Part shown: positions 1 to 10,381 of the stretch, piece by piece
How positions within the stretch are numbered: the first letter of the stretch is position 1
Layout: every line of letters begins with the position of its first letter
Source of the DNA: Pseudomonas aegrilactucae
GTDB taxonomy: Bacteria; Pseudomonadota; Gammaproteobacteria; Pseudomonadales; Pseudomonadaceae
DNA: 38,324 nucleotides
Reading direction: 5' to 3'
Assembly (NCBI RefSeq): GCF_019168305.1
Contig: NZ_JAHTBI010000029.1
Span: 1 to 38,324, forward strand
Program-made: the position numbers and the translations under genes
Notes under the pieces: generated by a model
What the model was told of the DNA's origin: nothing
Seen by the model: only the letters and a program-made list of their open reading frames with translations
Databases searched by the model: none

Positions 1-404
1 CGCTGGCCGTGCTGGGCGCCGACACCGCCGTGGTGCTCGACGGGCAGATCCTTGGCAAGCCACTGCACCGCGAGGATGCGCTGGCCATGCTGGCGGCGCT
101 GTCCGGTCGCGAGCACCAGGTACTGACTGCCGTGGCGCTGACCGACGGCGAGCAATGCCTGAGCGTGCAGGTCGGCAGCCTGGTCAGCCTGCGCCAGATC
201 ACCGCGCACGAAGCCCAGGCCTACTGGGCCAGCGGCGAGCCGCAGGACAAGGCCGGCAGCTATGCGATCCAGGGCCTGGCGGCGGTTTTCGTCAAGGGGC
301 TGCACGGCAGCTACTCGGCGGTGGTGGGCTTGCCGCTGAGTGAAACCGCCGAATTGCTCGATCATTTCGCGATCCCCTGCTGGCAAAGCCTGCCGGCCCG
401 TTGA
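1..404 (+). CDS. maf: Maf/YhdE nucleoside triphosphate pyrophosphatase, 5'-truncated
   Basis: This is the C-terminal two thirds of a Maf-family protein; the frame is already open at the window edge ([11 protein letters not shown]...), so the real start lies upstream. Maf proteins hydrolyse non-canonical or excess nucleotides, and the YhdE branch acts on dTTP and UTP to give the monophosphate and pyrophosphate. Family signatures visible here are the GADTAVV strand, and [14 protein letters not shown] followed by [11 protein letters not shown] near the end. The stop is TGA at 402-404. The gene lies just before rng, as is usual in pseudomonads, where the mreBCD cell-shape genes commonly precede it. 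The GTG at 9 is internal, not a start. The family call is secure; substrate preference is inferred from context. Confidence 0.9.
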   Translation, partial: LAVLGADTAVVLDGQILGKPLHREDALAMLAALSGREHQVLTAVALTDGEQCLSVQVGSLVSLRQITAHEAQAYWASGEPQDKAGSYAIQGLAAVFVKGLHGSYSAVVGLPLSETAELLDHFAIPCWQSLPAR

Positions 405-491
405 GCGAGGAATCATCCCGACCTGTTTATTGCTCGCCAGCGACCGCCGGGCAATCCATCATTAGCTGAAGACCTTTGACGAGAGCCTGCC

Positions 492-1949
492 ATGAGTGAA
501 GAGATTCTGATCAATATCACGCCGATGGAATCACGCGTGGCGGTGGTGGAGAACGGTGTTCTTCAGGAAGTGCATGTCGAGCGCACCCAGCGCCGCGGCA
601 TCGTCGGTAATATCTACAAAGGCAAGGTGGTGCGGGTGCTGCCCGGCATGCAGGCGGCGTTTGTCGATATCGGCCTGGAGCGCGCCGCGTTCATCCATGC
701 GTCGGAAATCTCCCAGCGCGAAGGCTCGACCGTCGAGACCATCAGCGCCCTGGTGCACGAGGGGCAGAGCCTGGTGGTGCAGGTGACCAAGGACCCGATC
801 GGCTCCAAGGGCGCGCGCCTGACCACGCAACTGTCGATCCCGTCGCGCTACCTGGTGTACATGCCGCGTACCAGCCACGTCGGCATCTCGTTGAAGATCG
901 AGGATGAGGGCGAGCGTGAGCGGCTCAAGCAGGTGGTGGCCGACTGCATCGCCCAGGAGAACATCCAGGACGCCGGCGGTTTCATCCTGCGCACCGCCGC
1001 CGAAGGCGCCGGTGCCGATGAAATCCTCATGGACATCCGCTACCTGCGTCGGCTGTGGGACCAGATCGGCGCGCAGATCAAGACCGTGGGCGCACCCACC
1101 GAAATCTACGAAGACCTGGGCCTGGCCCTGCGTACCCTGCGCGACCTGGTCAACCCCAAGATCGAGAAGATCCGCATCGACTCGCGGGAGACCTTCCAGA
1201 AAACCACGCAGTTCGTGGCTGAACTGATGCCGGAGATCGCCGACCGCCTGGAGCACTACCCGGGCGAGCGCCCGATTTTCGACCTGTATGGGGTCGAGGA
1301 CGAGATCCAGCGCGCCCTCGACCGCAAGGTGCCGCTCAAGTCCGGCGGCTACCTGGTGATCGACCCGGCCGAGGCGATGACCACCATCGATGTGAACACC
1401 GGGGCGTTCGTCGGCCACCGCAACCTCGAAGAGACCATCTTCAAGACCAACCTGGAGGCGGCCACCGCGATCGCTCGCCAGCTGCGCCTGCGCAACATCG
1501 GCGGGATCATCATCATCGACTTCATCGACATGGAAGACGAAGAGCACCAGCGCCAGGTGCTGCGTACCCTGGAAAAGCAGCTGGAGCGCGACCACGCCAA
1601 GACCAACATCATCGGCATCACCGAACTGGGGCTGGTGCAGATGACCCGCAAGCGTACCCGCGAAAGCCTGGAGCAGGTGCTGTGCGAGCCATGTGCCAGT
1701 TGCCAGGGGCGCGGCAAGCTGAAAACCCCCGAGACCATCTGCTACGAGATCTTCCGCGAGATCCTGCGCGAGGCCCGTGCCTACCAGGCCGAAGGCTACC
1801 GGGTGCTGGCCAACCAGAAGGTGGTCGACCGCCTGCTCGACGAAGAGTCAGGTAACGTTGCGGAGCTGGAGGCCTTCATCGGGCGAACCATTCGCTTCCA
1901 GGTGGAGTCGATGTACTCCCAGGAACAATATGATGTGGTGCTGCTCTGA
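492..1949 (+). CDS. rng: Ribonuclease G
   Basis: This encodes a 485-residue RNase E/G family endoribonuclease, a full-length RNase G without the long C-terminal scaffold of RNase E. In relatives it matures the 5' end of 16S rRNA and contributes to mRNA decay in the cytoplasm. An S1 RNA-binding domain lies at about residues 35-130 (GNIYKGKVVRVLPGMQAAFV). The catalytic DVNTG motif starts at Asp300, with IIIIDFIDME further on. The zinc-link cysteines are in CEPCASC at 398-404. The ATG at 492 directly begins the conserved MSEEILINITPMESRVAV-type start. There are 87 non-coding bases after maf and 79 before yhdP, so co-transcription with both is likely. Nothing looks broken. Confidence 0.97.
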   Translation: MSEEILINITPMESRVAVVENGVLQEVHVERTQRRGIVGNIYKGKVVRVLPGMQAAFVDIGLERAAFIHASEISQREGSTVETISALVHEGQSLVVQVTKDPIGSKGARLTTQLSIPSRYLVYMPRTSHVGISLKIEDEGERERLKQVVADCIAQENIQDAGGFILRTAAEGAGADEILMDIRYLRRLWDQIGAQIKTVGAPTEIYEDLGLALRTLRDLVNPKIEKIRIDSRETFQKTTQFVAELMPEIADRLEHYPGERPIFDLYGVEDEIQRALDRKVPLKSGGYLVIDPAEAMTTIDVNTGAFVGHRNLEETIFKTNLEAATAIARQLRLRNIGGIIIIDFIDMEDEEHQRQVLRTLEKQLERDHAKTNIIGITELGLVQMTRKRTRESLEQVLCEPCASCQGRGKLKTPETICYEIFREILREARAYQAEGYRVLANQKVVDRLLDEESGNVAELEAFIGRTIRFQVESMYSQEQYDVVLL

Positions 1950-2028
1950 CTCGCGCTGAAATACTTCCCGTGCTGGCAAACCCGGCGTACCGGGCCATAG
2001 TTACTGCACCATACGGGGAGCCTTTGCC

Positions 2029-5000
2029 ATGGAGCGTCTGATCCGCGTTCTGGGCACCCTGACCCGCTGGGGGCTGGGCATCAGTGCCCTGCTTGCGGTA
2101 CTGGTGGCGTTGTACGTCAGCCTGGGCCGTGAACTCATACCGCTGGTGGCCGAATACCGTGCCGAAGTGGAACAGAAGGTTGAGGCGGCGGTGGGCATGC
2201 CGGTGCATATCGGTGCGCTGGAGGGCCGCTGGAGCGGACTTGCACCTGTGTTGCACGTGCGTGACGTGCAACTGGGGGACGGGGCGGGTGCGTTGCGCCT
2301 GGACGAGGTCAAGGTCGTGCCAGACCTGTGGGCCAGCCTGCGGGCGCGCCAGGTGCGCCTTGCCCAGGTCGAGTTGGGCGGCCTGCAACTGAACCTGCGT
2401 GAAGATGAAAACGGTCGCTGGAGCCTCAAGGGCTTGCCGGTCAAGGACGATCAGCCGCTGGATGTGCAGCAGTTGCTCGAGCGCTCCCAGGTGGTGTCCA
2501 GGGTGTCGGTGCTCGACAGCCAGGTCACCCTGGAGCCGTTCGGCCACGACCCCATGACCCTTACCTATGTCGGCCTTGGCCTGCAGACCGGCAGTGTGCG
2601 CCAGCGCCTGGATGCGCGCCTGACCCTGCCCGATGGCCAGCCCGTGAGCCTGAGCCTGCGCAGCCGCGTGCGCCCCGCGCAGTGGCGCGATGGCGCGGTA
2701 GACGCTTACCTGAGCCTGCCGCAGAGCGACTGGTCCAAGTGGCTGCCGGCCCGCGTGCTGGGCCAGTACAAGGCCAGTGAGTTGCGCGCCGGTGGCGAGG
2801 TGTGGGTGGGCTGGAGCAAAGGTCAGTTGCAGACTGCGACGTTGCGCCTGAACGCTCCGCGCCTCAAGGGCGCCTATGCCGAGCGCAAGGCCGTGGCGCT
2901 GGACAACCTGGCGCTCAACGCCTGGCTGCGCCGCGATGGCGAGGGTATCGAGGTGGTGCTCGACTCCCTGGCCATGAGCCTGGGCGAGACGCGCTGGGAA
3001 TCCCATGTACAGGTACGTCAGAGCGCCGCCACGGACAAGGCCGATGAACTGTGGACGGTACAGGCCGATCGCCTCGACCTGACCCCGTTGACCCCGATCG
3101 TGCACGCGCTGGCGCCATTGCCCGACAAGGCCATGGCGGTGGTCGATGGCCTGAAGGTGACTGGTGGCCTGCGCAACGTGCGCCTGGACCTGCGGCCCAA
3201 GGCACAGGGTGACCAGCGCCTGAGTTTTGCCGCCAACCTGGAACGGGTCGGCTTCGATGCCTATCACGGTGCGCCAGCGGCGGGCAACGTCAGCGGCAGC
3301 ATCAGCGGCGACCTGGGGCAGGGCGAGCTGCGCCTGGACACCGACAGGTTCATGCTGCACCTGACGCCGATCTTCGCCGACCCGTGGCATTACCTCAAAG
3401 CCAATGCGCGCCTGACCTGGCGCCTCGACCAAGAAGGTTTCACCCTGATCGCACCGTACCTGCAGGTGCTGGGCGAGGAGGGCAGGATCGCCGGTGACTT
3501 CCTGATCCGACTGCTGTTCGACGAGGCCCGTGAAGACTATATGGACCTGCGTGTGGGCCTGGTGGACGGCGACGGACGCTACACCGCCAAGTACCTGCCC
3601 CAGGTGCTCAGCCCGGCGCTGGACCACTGGTTGCGTACCGCGATCCTCAAGGGTGCGGTGGACGAAGGCTACTTCCAGTACCAGGGCTCGCTGGCGCATG
3701 GTGCGACACCCGAGTCGCGCAGCATCAGCCTGTTCTTCAAGGTGCATGATGCCGAGCTGGACTTCCAGCCGGGTTGGCCCCACGTGCGCAAGGTCGATGG
3801 CGATGTGTTCATCGAGGACACCGGGGTACGGGTCAATGCCCGCAGCGGGCAGTTGCTCGATACCCAGGTGCGTGACGTGCAGGTGAATATCCCCCATGTG
3901 AACCAGGGCGAGCCTTCGCACCTGTACCTTCAGGGCCGGTTCGACGGGCGCCTGGCGGACGGTGTGAAGATCCTGCAGGAGGCCCCGATCGGCACCGGGC
4001 CGACCTTCGCTGGCTGGGAGGGCGAGGGGCCGCTGCGTGGCAAGCTCAAACTCGATGTGCCGCTGGCCAAGGGCGAGCAACCCAAGGTAGTGGTGGACTT
4101 CAGCACCGAGCAGGCGCGCCTCAAGCTCAGTGAGCCACCGCTTGAACTGAGGCAGCTCAAGGGGGACTTCAGCTTCGACTTCGACAAGGGGCTCAGTGGC
4201 CAGAACATCACCGCCCAGGCGTTCGACAAGCCGATCAGTGCGCAGATCTTCGCCGAGGGCAAGCCGGGCCAGTTGCAGACCCGTATCGCGGCCAAGGGGC
4301 AGATCGCACTCAAGGCGCTGACCGACTGGCTGAAGGTCAGCCAGGCGCTGCCGGCGTCGGGCGAAATGCCGTATCAACTGCAAGTGAGTGTGGGCAGCCG
4401 TGAAAACCTGTTGAGTGTCGACTCCAGCCTCAAGGGCCTGACGGTCGACCTGCCGCCACCGTTCGGCAAGGCGGCCAATGAAACCCGCACCAGCCAGTTC
4501 AAGATGAACCTGCAGGGCCCTGAGCGACGTTTTGACTTCACCTATGCCGATATCGCCAGGCTTGCCTATGCGGCCCCTGCCGGCAAGCTGGACCAGGGCC
4601 GTGGCGACCTGCTGCTGGGCACGGGCACCGCGCAACTGCCGCCTGGCCAGGGGCTGCGCGTGCGCGGGCGCCTGGCCGAGCTGGACCTGGAACCCTGGCA
4701 GCAACAGCTGCAGCGTGTGGCCGGTGACGATCCGGGCGGCAGCGCCCGCCAGACCCTCAGCAGCGTGGACCTGAGCATCGGCCAGCTCAAGGGCTTTGGC
4801 CAGACGCTCAACCAGGCGGTGGTGCGCCTGGACCGTAGCAGCACCTTCTGGGCCCTGCGCCTGGACAGCCTGGAGGTCATCGGCAATGCGCGTATCCCGG
4901 ATGCCAGGGGCGCGCCGATCGTGATCAACCTGCCGACCATCCACCTGCCCCCGGCCGACCCCGCCGAAGCGACGTCGCCGGATGCTCCTGACCCGCTGGC

Positions 5001-5845
5001 CTCGGTCGATCCGCGCAAGATCCCGGCAATCGACCTGACGATCGGCAAGCTGTTTCGCGGCGATGACCTGCTGGGCAGTTTCGCGCTCAAGGCCCGCCCG
5101 ACCGCCAGGGGGGGTCGCGCTCAATGACGTGGACTTGAGCCTCAAGGGCCTGGTGATTGACGGTAGCGCCGGTTGGGAAGGCGCGCCGGGCAAGAGCGAC
5201 AGCTGGTACAAGGGGCGCCTGGAAGGCAAGAACCTCGCCGATATCCTCAAGTCGTGGGGCTTCGCGCCCACGGTGACCAGCCGCGATTTCCGCCTGGACG
5301 TGGACGGACGCTGGCAGGGCTCGCCGGCGTGGGTCAGCCTCAAACGGTTCTCCGGCAGCCTCGATGCGTCGCTGCGCAAGGGCCAGTTCGTCGAGGTCGA
5401 GGGTGGTGCCCAGGCCCTGCGCGTATTCGGCCTGCTCAACTTCAACTCCATCGGCCGCCGCCTGCGCCTGGATTTCTCCGACCTGCTCGACAAGGGCCTG
5501 AGCTATGACCGGGTCAAGGGGCTGCTGGTGGCCAGCGACGGGGTGTACGTGACCCGCGAGCCGATCACCCTGACCGGCCCATCGAGCAATCTTGAGCTGG
5601 ACGGCACCCTGGACATGGTGCGCGACCGGGTCGATGCGACCTTGCAGGTTACCCTGCCGGTGACCAACAACCTGCCCCTGGCCGCACTGATTGTCGGTGC
5701 GCCGGCGGTGGGTGGTGCGCTGTTTCTGGTGGACCGGCTGCTGGGCGATCGGGTGGCGCGCTATGCCAGCGTGCATTATCGCGTCGAGGGGCCGTGGAAA
5801 GAGCCTAAGATTAGCTTTATCAAACCTTTCGAAAAGTCGCGCTAG
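2029..5845 (+). pseudogene. yhdP: YhdP, AsmA-like envelope protein, apparent +1 frameshift
   Basis: YhdP is a very large inner-membrane-anchored AsmA-like protein (DUF3971 and AsmA C-terminal regions) that in enterobacteria helps move phospholipids to the outer membrane. A membrane segment lies at about residues 10-32, followed by a long beta-rich periplasmic part. The frame from 2029 ends prematurely at 5127 after 1032 residues. The C-terminal part continues in the next frame to TAG at 5843-5845. The switch is at seven G at 5108-5114. With six G the reading would be ...KARPTARGVALNDVDLSLKG..., and the whole would be 1271 residues, a normal family length. Both halves are well preserved with no other lesion. 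I therefore suspect an overcalled G rather than gene decay, though a real mutation cannot be excluded. Confidence 0.9.
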
Positions 5846-5848
5846 GAC

Positions 5849-6707
5849 ATGGACATGACGTCAGCGGTGATTCAAATGGTCAGCCAGGACGACGTGCTGG
5901 CCAACCTGGCCAGGGCCAGGGCCCTGCTTGAACAGGCTGCCGAAGGCGGTGCACGGCTGGCCGTGCTGCCGGAAAACTTCGCCGCCATGGGCCGGCGCGA
6001 CAGCGCGGCCATCGGCCGTGCCGAGGCGCTGGGCGAGGGGCCGATACTGCCGTGGTTGAAACAGACCGCACGCGACCTCAGGTTATGGATTGTAGCGGGC
6101 ACCTTGCCGTTGCCGCCGCTCGACCAGCCCGAGGCCAAAGCCCATGCCTGCTCCCTGCTGGTCGACGCGCATGGCGAGCAGGTCGCCCGCTACGACAAGT
6201 TGCACCTGTTCGACGTGGATGTGGCCGACAGCCGCGGGCGCTACCGGGAGTCGGACGACTATGCCCACGGTGCGCAGGTGGTGGTGGCCGATACCCCGGT
6301 AGGGCGTGTGGGCCTGAGCGTGTGCTATGACCTGCGTTTTCCCGAGCTGTACAGTGCCTTGCGCGAGGCCGGGGCCGAACTGATCACGGCACCGGCGGCG
6401 TTTACCGCCGTTACCGGCGCGGCGCACTGGGAAGTGCTGATCCGTGCCCGGGCCATAGAGACACAGTGTTACGTATTGGCGGCCGCCCAGGGCGGTACGC
6501 ACCCGGGGCCACGGGAAACCCATGGCCATGCCGCTATCGTCGACCCCTGGGGGCGTATCGTCGTCCAACAGGCCAGCGGCGAAGCGGTGCTGCTGGCGCC
6601 CCGCGACAGCAGCGAGCAGGCGTCCATTCGGACGCGGATGCCGGTGGCCTCGCACCGGCGCTTTTTTTTCGCAGGGCGCCATGCGGCCTGCGCACACCTC
6701 GGAGTGA
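5849..6707 (+). CDS. Carbon-nitrogen hydrolase (nitrilase family), reading frame disturbed at its end
   Basis: This is a nitrilase-superfamily amidase of the Nit/omega-amidase-like group. The catalytic triad is visible: Glu42 (LPENF), Lys117 (RYDKLHLFD) and Cys159 ([10 protein letters not shown]). The exact substrate is unknown; relatives act on deaminated glutathione or omega-amides. It starts 3 bases after yhdP, at ATG 5849 or ATG 5855. In the sequence as given, eight T at 6662-6669 carry the frame past the normal end and straight into tldD, giving a 766-residue fusion. With seven T the protein ends ...[16 protein letters not shown] at TGA 6705-6707 (285 residues), which sits neatly between the GGAG and ATG of tldD. 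I annotate that end as the likely true one. Confidence 0.85.
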
Positions 6708-6709
6708 CT

Positions 6710-8149
6710 ATGAGCGAGTTGTTATCCACTGTCAGCGATCACCTGCTGGCGCCGGGCGGCCTGACCCTCGACAGCCTGCAATCGGTGCTGGGCGAGTTGG
6801 CCGGGCCGGGAATCGACGCCGCCGACCTGTATTTCCAGGGCCAGATTTCGGAGTCCTGGGCGCTTGAAGACGGCATTGTCAAGGAAGGCAGCTTCAACCT
6901 CGACCAGGGCGTCGGCGTGCGTGCCCAGTCGGGCGAGAAGACTGGCTTCGCCTACAGCAACGCGATCAACCTCGAAGCCCTGACCTCGGCCGCACGCGCA
7001 GCCCGGTCGATCTCGCGTGCCGGGCAGAACGGCAGCGTGCAGGCCTTCAAGAGCCAGGATGTGACCGCGCTGTATGCGCCAGGCAACCCGCTGGACGTGC
7101 TCAGCCGCGCCGAAAAGGTCGAGCTGCTCAAGCGTGTCGACGTCGCCACGCGTGCCCTCGACCCGCGTATTCAGCAGGTCAGCGTGAGCATGGCCGGGGT
7201 GTGGGAGCGCATTCTGATTGCCGCCGCCGATGGCAGCCTGGCCGCCGACGTACGGCCGCTGGTGCGCTTCAGCGTCAGCGTGATCGTCGAGCAGAACGGC
7301 CGTCGCGAGCGCGGCGGGCACGGCGGTGGCGGGCGAACCGACTATCGGTATTTCACCGATGAACGGGTCATGGGCTTTGCGCGCGAAGCGTTGCGCCAGG
7401 CGCTGGTCAACCTGGAGGCGATGCCGGCACCGGCGGGCACCTTGCCGGTGGTGATGGGCGCAGGCTGGTCGGGGGTGCTGCTGCACGAAGCGGTCGGGCA
7501 TGGCCTGGAAGGCGACTTCAACCGCAAGGGCAGCTCTGCCTACAGCGGCAAGCTGGGCGAAAAGGTTGCGTCGAGCCTGTGCACCATTGTCGACGACGGC
7601 ACCCTGGAAGGCCGTCGCGGTTCGCTGAGCGTGGACGACGAGGGTACCCCGACCGAGTGCACCACGCTGATCGAGAACGGCATTCTGAAGGGCTACATGC
7701 AGGACAAGCTCAACGCGCGCCTGATGGGCATGGCGGTCACCGGCAACGGCCGGCGCGAGTCCTATGCGCACCTGCCGATGCCGCGCATGACCAACACCTA
7801 CATGCGGGCTGGCCAGAGCGACCCTGCCGAGATCATCGCCTCGGTCAAGCGCGGCATCTACTGCGCCAACCTCGGTGGCGGCCAGGTAGACATCACCAGC
7901 GGCAAGTTCGTGTTCTCCACCAGCGAGGCCTACCTGATCGAAGACGGCAAGATCACCGCGCCGATCAAGGGCGCGACGCTGATCGGCAATGGCCCGGAAG
8001 CCATGAGCAGGGTGTCGATGGTCGGTAACGACCTGGCGTTGGACAGTGGGGTGGGGACGTGTGGCAAGGATGGGCAGTCGCTGCCTGTCGGCGTTGGCCA
8101 GCCGACCCTGAAGATCGATGCGATCACCGTGGGTGGCACGGGCGCATGA
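6710..8149 (+). CDS. tldD: Metalloprotease TldD
   Basis: TldD is one subunit of the TldD/PmbA(TldE) cytosolic zinc protease, which degrades unfolded peptides and processes modified peptides such as microcin B17 or PQQ-type precursors. The protein is 479 residues from ATG 6710, preceded by GGAG at 6701-6704. The metal-binding HExxxH motif is HEAVGH at residues 259-264. The C-terminal half is strongly conserved, including the [20 protein letters not shown] segment. Its partner pmbA lies 0.7 kb downstream, on the far side of the convergent darP. In the raw reading the frame is open upstream into the nitrilase, but the ribosome-binding site, the [12 protein letters not shown] start and the length all support a separate gene. 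Confidence 0.95.
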   Translation: MSELLSTVSDHLLAPGGLTLDSLQSVLGELAGPGIDAADLYFQGQISESWALEDGIVKEGSFNLDQGVGVRAQSGEKTGFAYSNAINLEALTSAARAARSISRAGQNGSVQAFKSQDVTALYAPGNPLDVLSRAEKVELLKRVDVATRALDPRIQQVSVSMAGVWERILIAAADGSLAADVRPLVRFSVSVIVEQNGRRERGGHGGGGRTDYRYFTDERVMGFAREALRQALVNLEAMPAPAGTLPVVMGAGWSGVLLHEAVGHGLEGDFNRKGSSAYSGKLGEKVASSLCTIVDDGTLEGRRGSLSVDDEGTPTECTTLIENGILKGYMQDKLNARLMGMAVTGNGRRESYAHLPMPRMTNTYMRAGQSDPAEIIASVKRGIYCANLGGGQVDITSGKFVFSTSEAYLIEDGKITAPIKGATLIGNGPEAMSRVSMVGNDLALDSGVGTCGKDGQSLPVGVGQPTLKIDAITVGGTGA

Positions 8150-8162
8150 AGATGAAACCGGG

Positions 8163-8181
8163 CGGGCAGGGCGCCTGCCCG
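8163..8181. terminator. Hairpin between convergent tldD and darP
   Basis: There is an 8-bp perfect stem (CGGGCAGG / CCTGCCCG) with a 3-base GCG loop between the stop codons of tldD and darP. No strong T-tract follows on the plus strand, and only a short T-rich stretch follows on the minus strand. It is plausible as a shared terminator, more so for darP. Confidence 0.45.
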
Positions 8182-8191
8182 GTCGCGAAAT

Positions 8192-8713
8192 TCACCGCAG
8201 GCCGCGTTGAATCTCGTCCAGATCGCGGATGTACTTGAAGATCTTGCGGCTGGCGCTGGGGGCCTTGTTGCGTGCCAGCTCGTGCTGGGCCTGGCGGATC
8301 AGCGAGCGCAGCTGCTGGCGATCGGCGTCGGGGTATTCCTGGACAAATTTCTCCAGGACTTCGTCGGTACCTTCGATCAGCCGGTCACGCCAGCGTTCGA
8401 GGTTGTGGAACCGCTCGTTGTACTGGCGAGAGGAAGCGTCGAGTTGGTCAAGCAGCGCGAGGATCGCGTCGATGTCCTGGTCACGCATCAGCTTGCCGAT
8501 GAACGACTTGTGACGTCGCTTGGCTTCGTTGGCGGTGTGCCGCTTGTGTTCTTCCAGGGCCGCGCGAAGTTCGTCGGTCAAGGGCAGTTTGGCCAGGATA
8601 TCGGGCTTGAGCGTAGTGAGGCGCTCGCCCATATCAACCAGCGCCTGCATCTCGCGCTTGATCTGGGTTTTGCTTTTTTCGCCGTCAAAGGCGGTGTCGT
8701 AAGAATCAACCAT
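8192..8713 (-). CDS. darP: Ribosome-associated protein DarP (YjgA, DUF615)
   Basis: This is a 173-residue highly charged, helical protein of the YjgA/DUF615 family. In E. coli it binds late 50S ribosomal precursors and aids assembly of the peptidyl transferase centre. The family body is recognisable in [20 protein letters not shown] near the N-terminus and in [14 protein letters not shown] and the C-terminal [21 protein letters not shown] longer frame is open upstream to 9376, but it overlaps pmbA and is only a shadow. ATG at 8713, giving [15 protein letters not shown], matches the family start. The gene is convergent with tldD and divergent from pmbA, an arrangement typical of Pseudomonas. 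Confidence 0.95.
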   Translation of the reverse strand: MVDSYDTAFDGEKSKTQIKREMQALVDMGERLTTLKPDILAKLPLTDELRAALEEHKRHTANEAKRRHKSFIGKLMRDQDIDAILALLDQLDASSRQYNERFHNLERWRDRLIEGTDEVLEKFVQEYPDADRQQLRSLIRQAQHELARNKAPSASRKIFKYIRDLDEIQRGLR

Positions 8714-8821
8714 GGGGGCAGTCCGCTGAGAATCGCCGCCATGATAACCAGTCGGGGGCCGCTTGTCCGGTCCGGTCGTAGATTGACCCGTGCCGAACGC
8801 AGAATTTGAGTGGAGAAAACC

Positions 8822-10168
8822 ATGAGTGCAGTTCAGAGCGTAGGTCCGCAGGCCTTGCCGGCGTTGCAGGAACAGGTCGAACAGATTATCGCCGAGGCCC
8901 GGCGCCAGGGCGCCAGCGCCTGCGAAGTGGCCGTGTCGCTGGAGCAGGGGTTGTCGACCTCGGTGCGTCAGCGTGAAGTCGAAACCGTCGAGTTCAACCG
9001 CGACCAGGGCTTTGGCATCACCTTGTATGTGGGGCAGCGCAAGGGCTCGGCGAGCACGTCGGCCAGCGGCAGCGAGGCCATTCGCGAGACCGTCGCCGCC
9101 GCCCTGGCGATTGCCAGGCACACCTCCGAGGATGACTGCTCCGGCCTTGCCGATCCGGCCCTGATGGCCCGTGACCTGCCAGACTTCGATCTGTACCACG
9201 CCTGGGACATCACGCCCGAGCAGGCGATCGAAAAGGCGCTGGCCTGCGAGGCGGCGGCGTTCGATGCCGATGCGCGCATACTTAACGCCGATGGCACCAC
9301 GTTGAGCACCCATCAGGGTTGCCGCGTGTACGGTAACAGCCATGGTTTCATCGGCGGCTATGCGTCTACCCGCCACAGCCTGAGCTGCGTGATGATCGCC
9401 GAGGGCGACGGGCAGATGCAGCGTGACTACTGGTACGACGTGAACCGCCAGGGCGAGTTGCTGGCCGACCCGCAGAGCATTGGTCGACGCGCGGCGCAGC
9501 GTGCGGCGTCACGCCTGGGCGCGCGCCCTGTACCCACCTGCGAGGTACCAGTGCTGTTTTCGGCGGAGCTGGCCGGTGGTTTGTTCGGCAGCTTCCTCGG
9601 GGCGATTTCCGGCGGCAACCTGTACCGCAAGTCGTCCTTCCTGGAGGGGTGCATGGGGCAGCGCCTGTTCCCCAGCTGGCTGACCCTGGACGAGCGCCCG
9701 CACCTGCAGCGTGCGCTGGGCAGCGCTTCGTTCGACGGTGACGGCCTGGCCACCTATGCCAAGCCGTTCGTCGAAAACGGCGAGCTGGTGTCGTACGTGC
9801 TGGGGACATATTCCGGGCGCAAACTCGGTCTGCCGAGTACCGCCAATGCCGGTGGTGTGCATAACCTCTATGTGACCCATGGCGTTGAAGACCAGGCAGC
9901 GCTGCTGCGTCGCATGGGCCGCGGTCTGCTGGTCACCGAGCTGATGGGGCACGGCCTGAACATGGTCACTGGCGATTATTCGCGCGGTGCGGCGGGGTAC
10001 TGGGTGGAGAATGGCGAGATTCAGTTCGCCGTGCAGGAAGTCACGATCGCGGGCAACATGAAGGACATGTTCCAGCAAATTGTCGCGATCGGTAACGATC
10101 TTGAAACCCGCAGCAACATTCATACTGGGTCGGTGCTGATCGAGCGCATGACTGTCGCGGGTAGCTGA
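8822..10168 (+). CDS. pmbA: Metalloprotease PmbA (TldE)
   Basis: PmbA is the second subunit of the TldD/PmbA heterodimeric protease. It resembles TldD but lacks the HExxxH zinc site; the corresponding C-terminal region here reads [20 protein letters not shown]. The protein is 448 residues from ATG 8822, with GGAG at 8812-8815 at good spacing. The in-frame GTG at 8810 lies too close to that site to be the start. It is divergent from darP by 108 bases, which must hold both promoters. A REPIN and then a rho-independent terminator follow the stop. The sequence is intact and full length for the family. Confidence 0.96.
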   Translation: MSAVQSVGPQALPALQEQVEQIIAEARRQGASACEVAVSLEQGLSTSVRQREVETVEFNRDQGFGITLYVGQRKGSASTSASGSEAIRETVAAALAIARHTSEDDCSGLADPALMARDLPDFDLYHAWDITPEQAIEKALACEAAAFDADARILNADGTTLSTHQGCRVYGNSHGFIGGYASTRHSLSCVMIAEGDGQMQRDYWYDVNRQGELLADPQSIGRRAAQRAASRLGARPVPTCEVPVLFSAELAGGLFGSFLGAISGGNLYRKSSFLEGCMGQRLFPSWLTLDERPHLQRALGSASFDGDGLATYAKPFVENGELVSYVLGTYSGRKLGLPSTANAGGVHNLYVTHGVEDQAALLRRMGRGLLVTELMGHGLNMVTGDYSRGAAGYWVENGEIQFAVQEVTIAGNMKDMFQQIVAIGNDLETRSNIHTGSVLIERMTVAGS

Positions 10169-10180
10169 CCTAGCCGCCCT

Positions 10181-10251
10181 CTTCGCTGGCAAGCCAGCTC
10201 CCACAAGGTGCGATGTACACTGACCCTGTGGGAGCTGGCTTGCCAGCGAAG
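10181..10251. repeat. REPIN (paired REP), GCTGGC type
   Basis: Two inverted copies of a REP sequence face each other. The left arm CTTCGCTGGCAAGCCAGCTC starts at 10181 and its reverse complement ends at 10251, with about 20 bases between. Each arm carries its own small palindrome (GCTGGC-TT-GCCAGC) and the GTGGGAG core typical of Pseudomonas REPINs. It lies between pmbA and its terminator. Similar copies lie at 31432, 34159 and 38264. Confidence 0.9.
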
Positions 10252-10284
10252 GGGCCCTGTCAAACACCTTGACACCTCTATTTG

Positions 10285-10312
10285 AAGCCCGGCCCTTGCG
10301 TCGGGCTTTTTG
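10285..10312 (+). terminator. Rho-independent terminator after pmbA
   Basis: The arms AAGCCCG and CGGGCTT, with a 10-base loop, are followed by a T-rich run (TTTTTGCTTTTC). It closes the pmbA transcript and insulates the Fur-regulated operon that starts just downstream. Confidence 0.8.
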
Positions 10313-10332
10313 CTTTTCGCCTTTGGTTGCAC

Positions 10333-10361
10333 TTGAACTGATTCTGATTATCACTTAATAA
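10333..10361 (+). promoter_or_regulatory. Candidate sigma-70 promoter of fagA-fumC-orfX-sodA
   Basis: A TTGAAC box at 10333-10338 and a TAATAA box at 10356-10361 are separated by 17 bases. The -35 box is good and the -10 box imperfect. The -10 box overlaps the left end of the Fur box, the expected geometry for iron repression. The leader before fagA would be very short. Confidence 0.5.
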
Positions 10362-10375
10362 TGACTATCATTATC
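10357..10375. promoter_or_regulatory. Fur box
   Basis: AATAATGACTATCATTATC matches the classical 19-base Fur consensus at 16 of 19 positions by direct comparison. It lies immediately before fagA and overlaps the candidate -10 box, so iron-loaded Fur should block the operon. In P. aeruginosa the fagA-fumC-orfX-sodA operon is known to be Fur-repressed, which agrees with this site. Confidence 0.85.
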
Positions 10376-10381
10376 TAGGCG

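Noticed and set aside
1876..5493. A 1205-residue open frame antisense to yhdP
   Set aside because: It is a GC-skew shadow of yhdP with low-complexity Gln/Ala/Arg/His composition and no recognisable domain.
2029..5845. YhdP as a proven phase-variable gene
   Set aside because: Only one sequence state is visible; the G7 run permits the idea, but four similar indels in the window favour assembly error.
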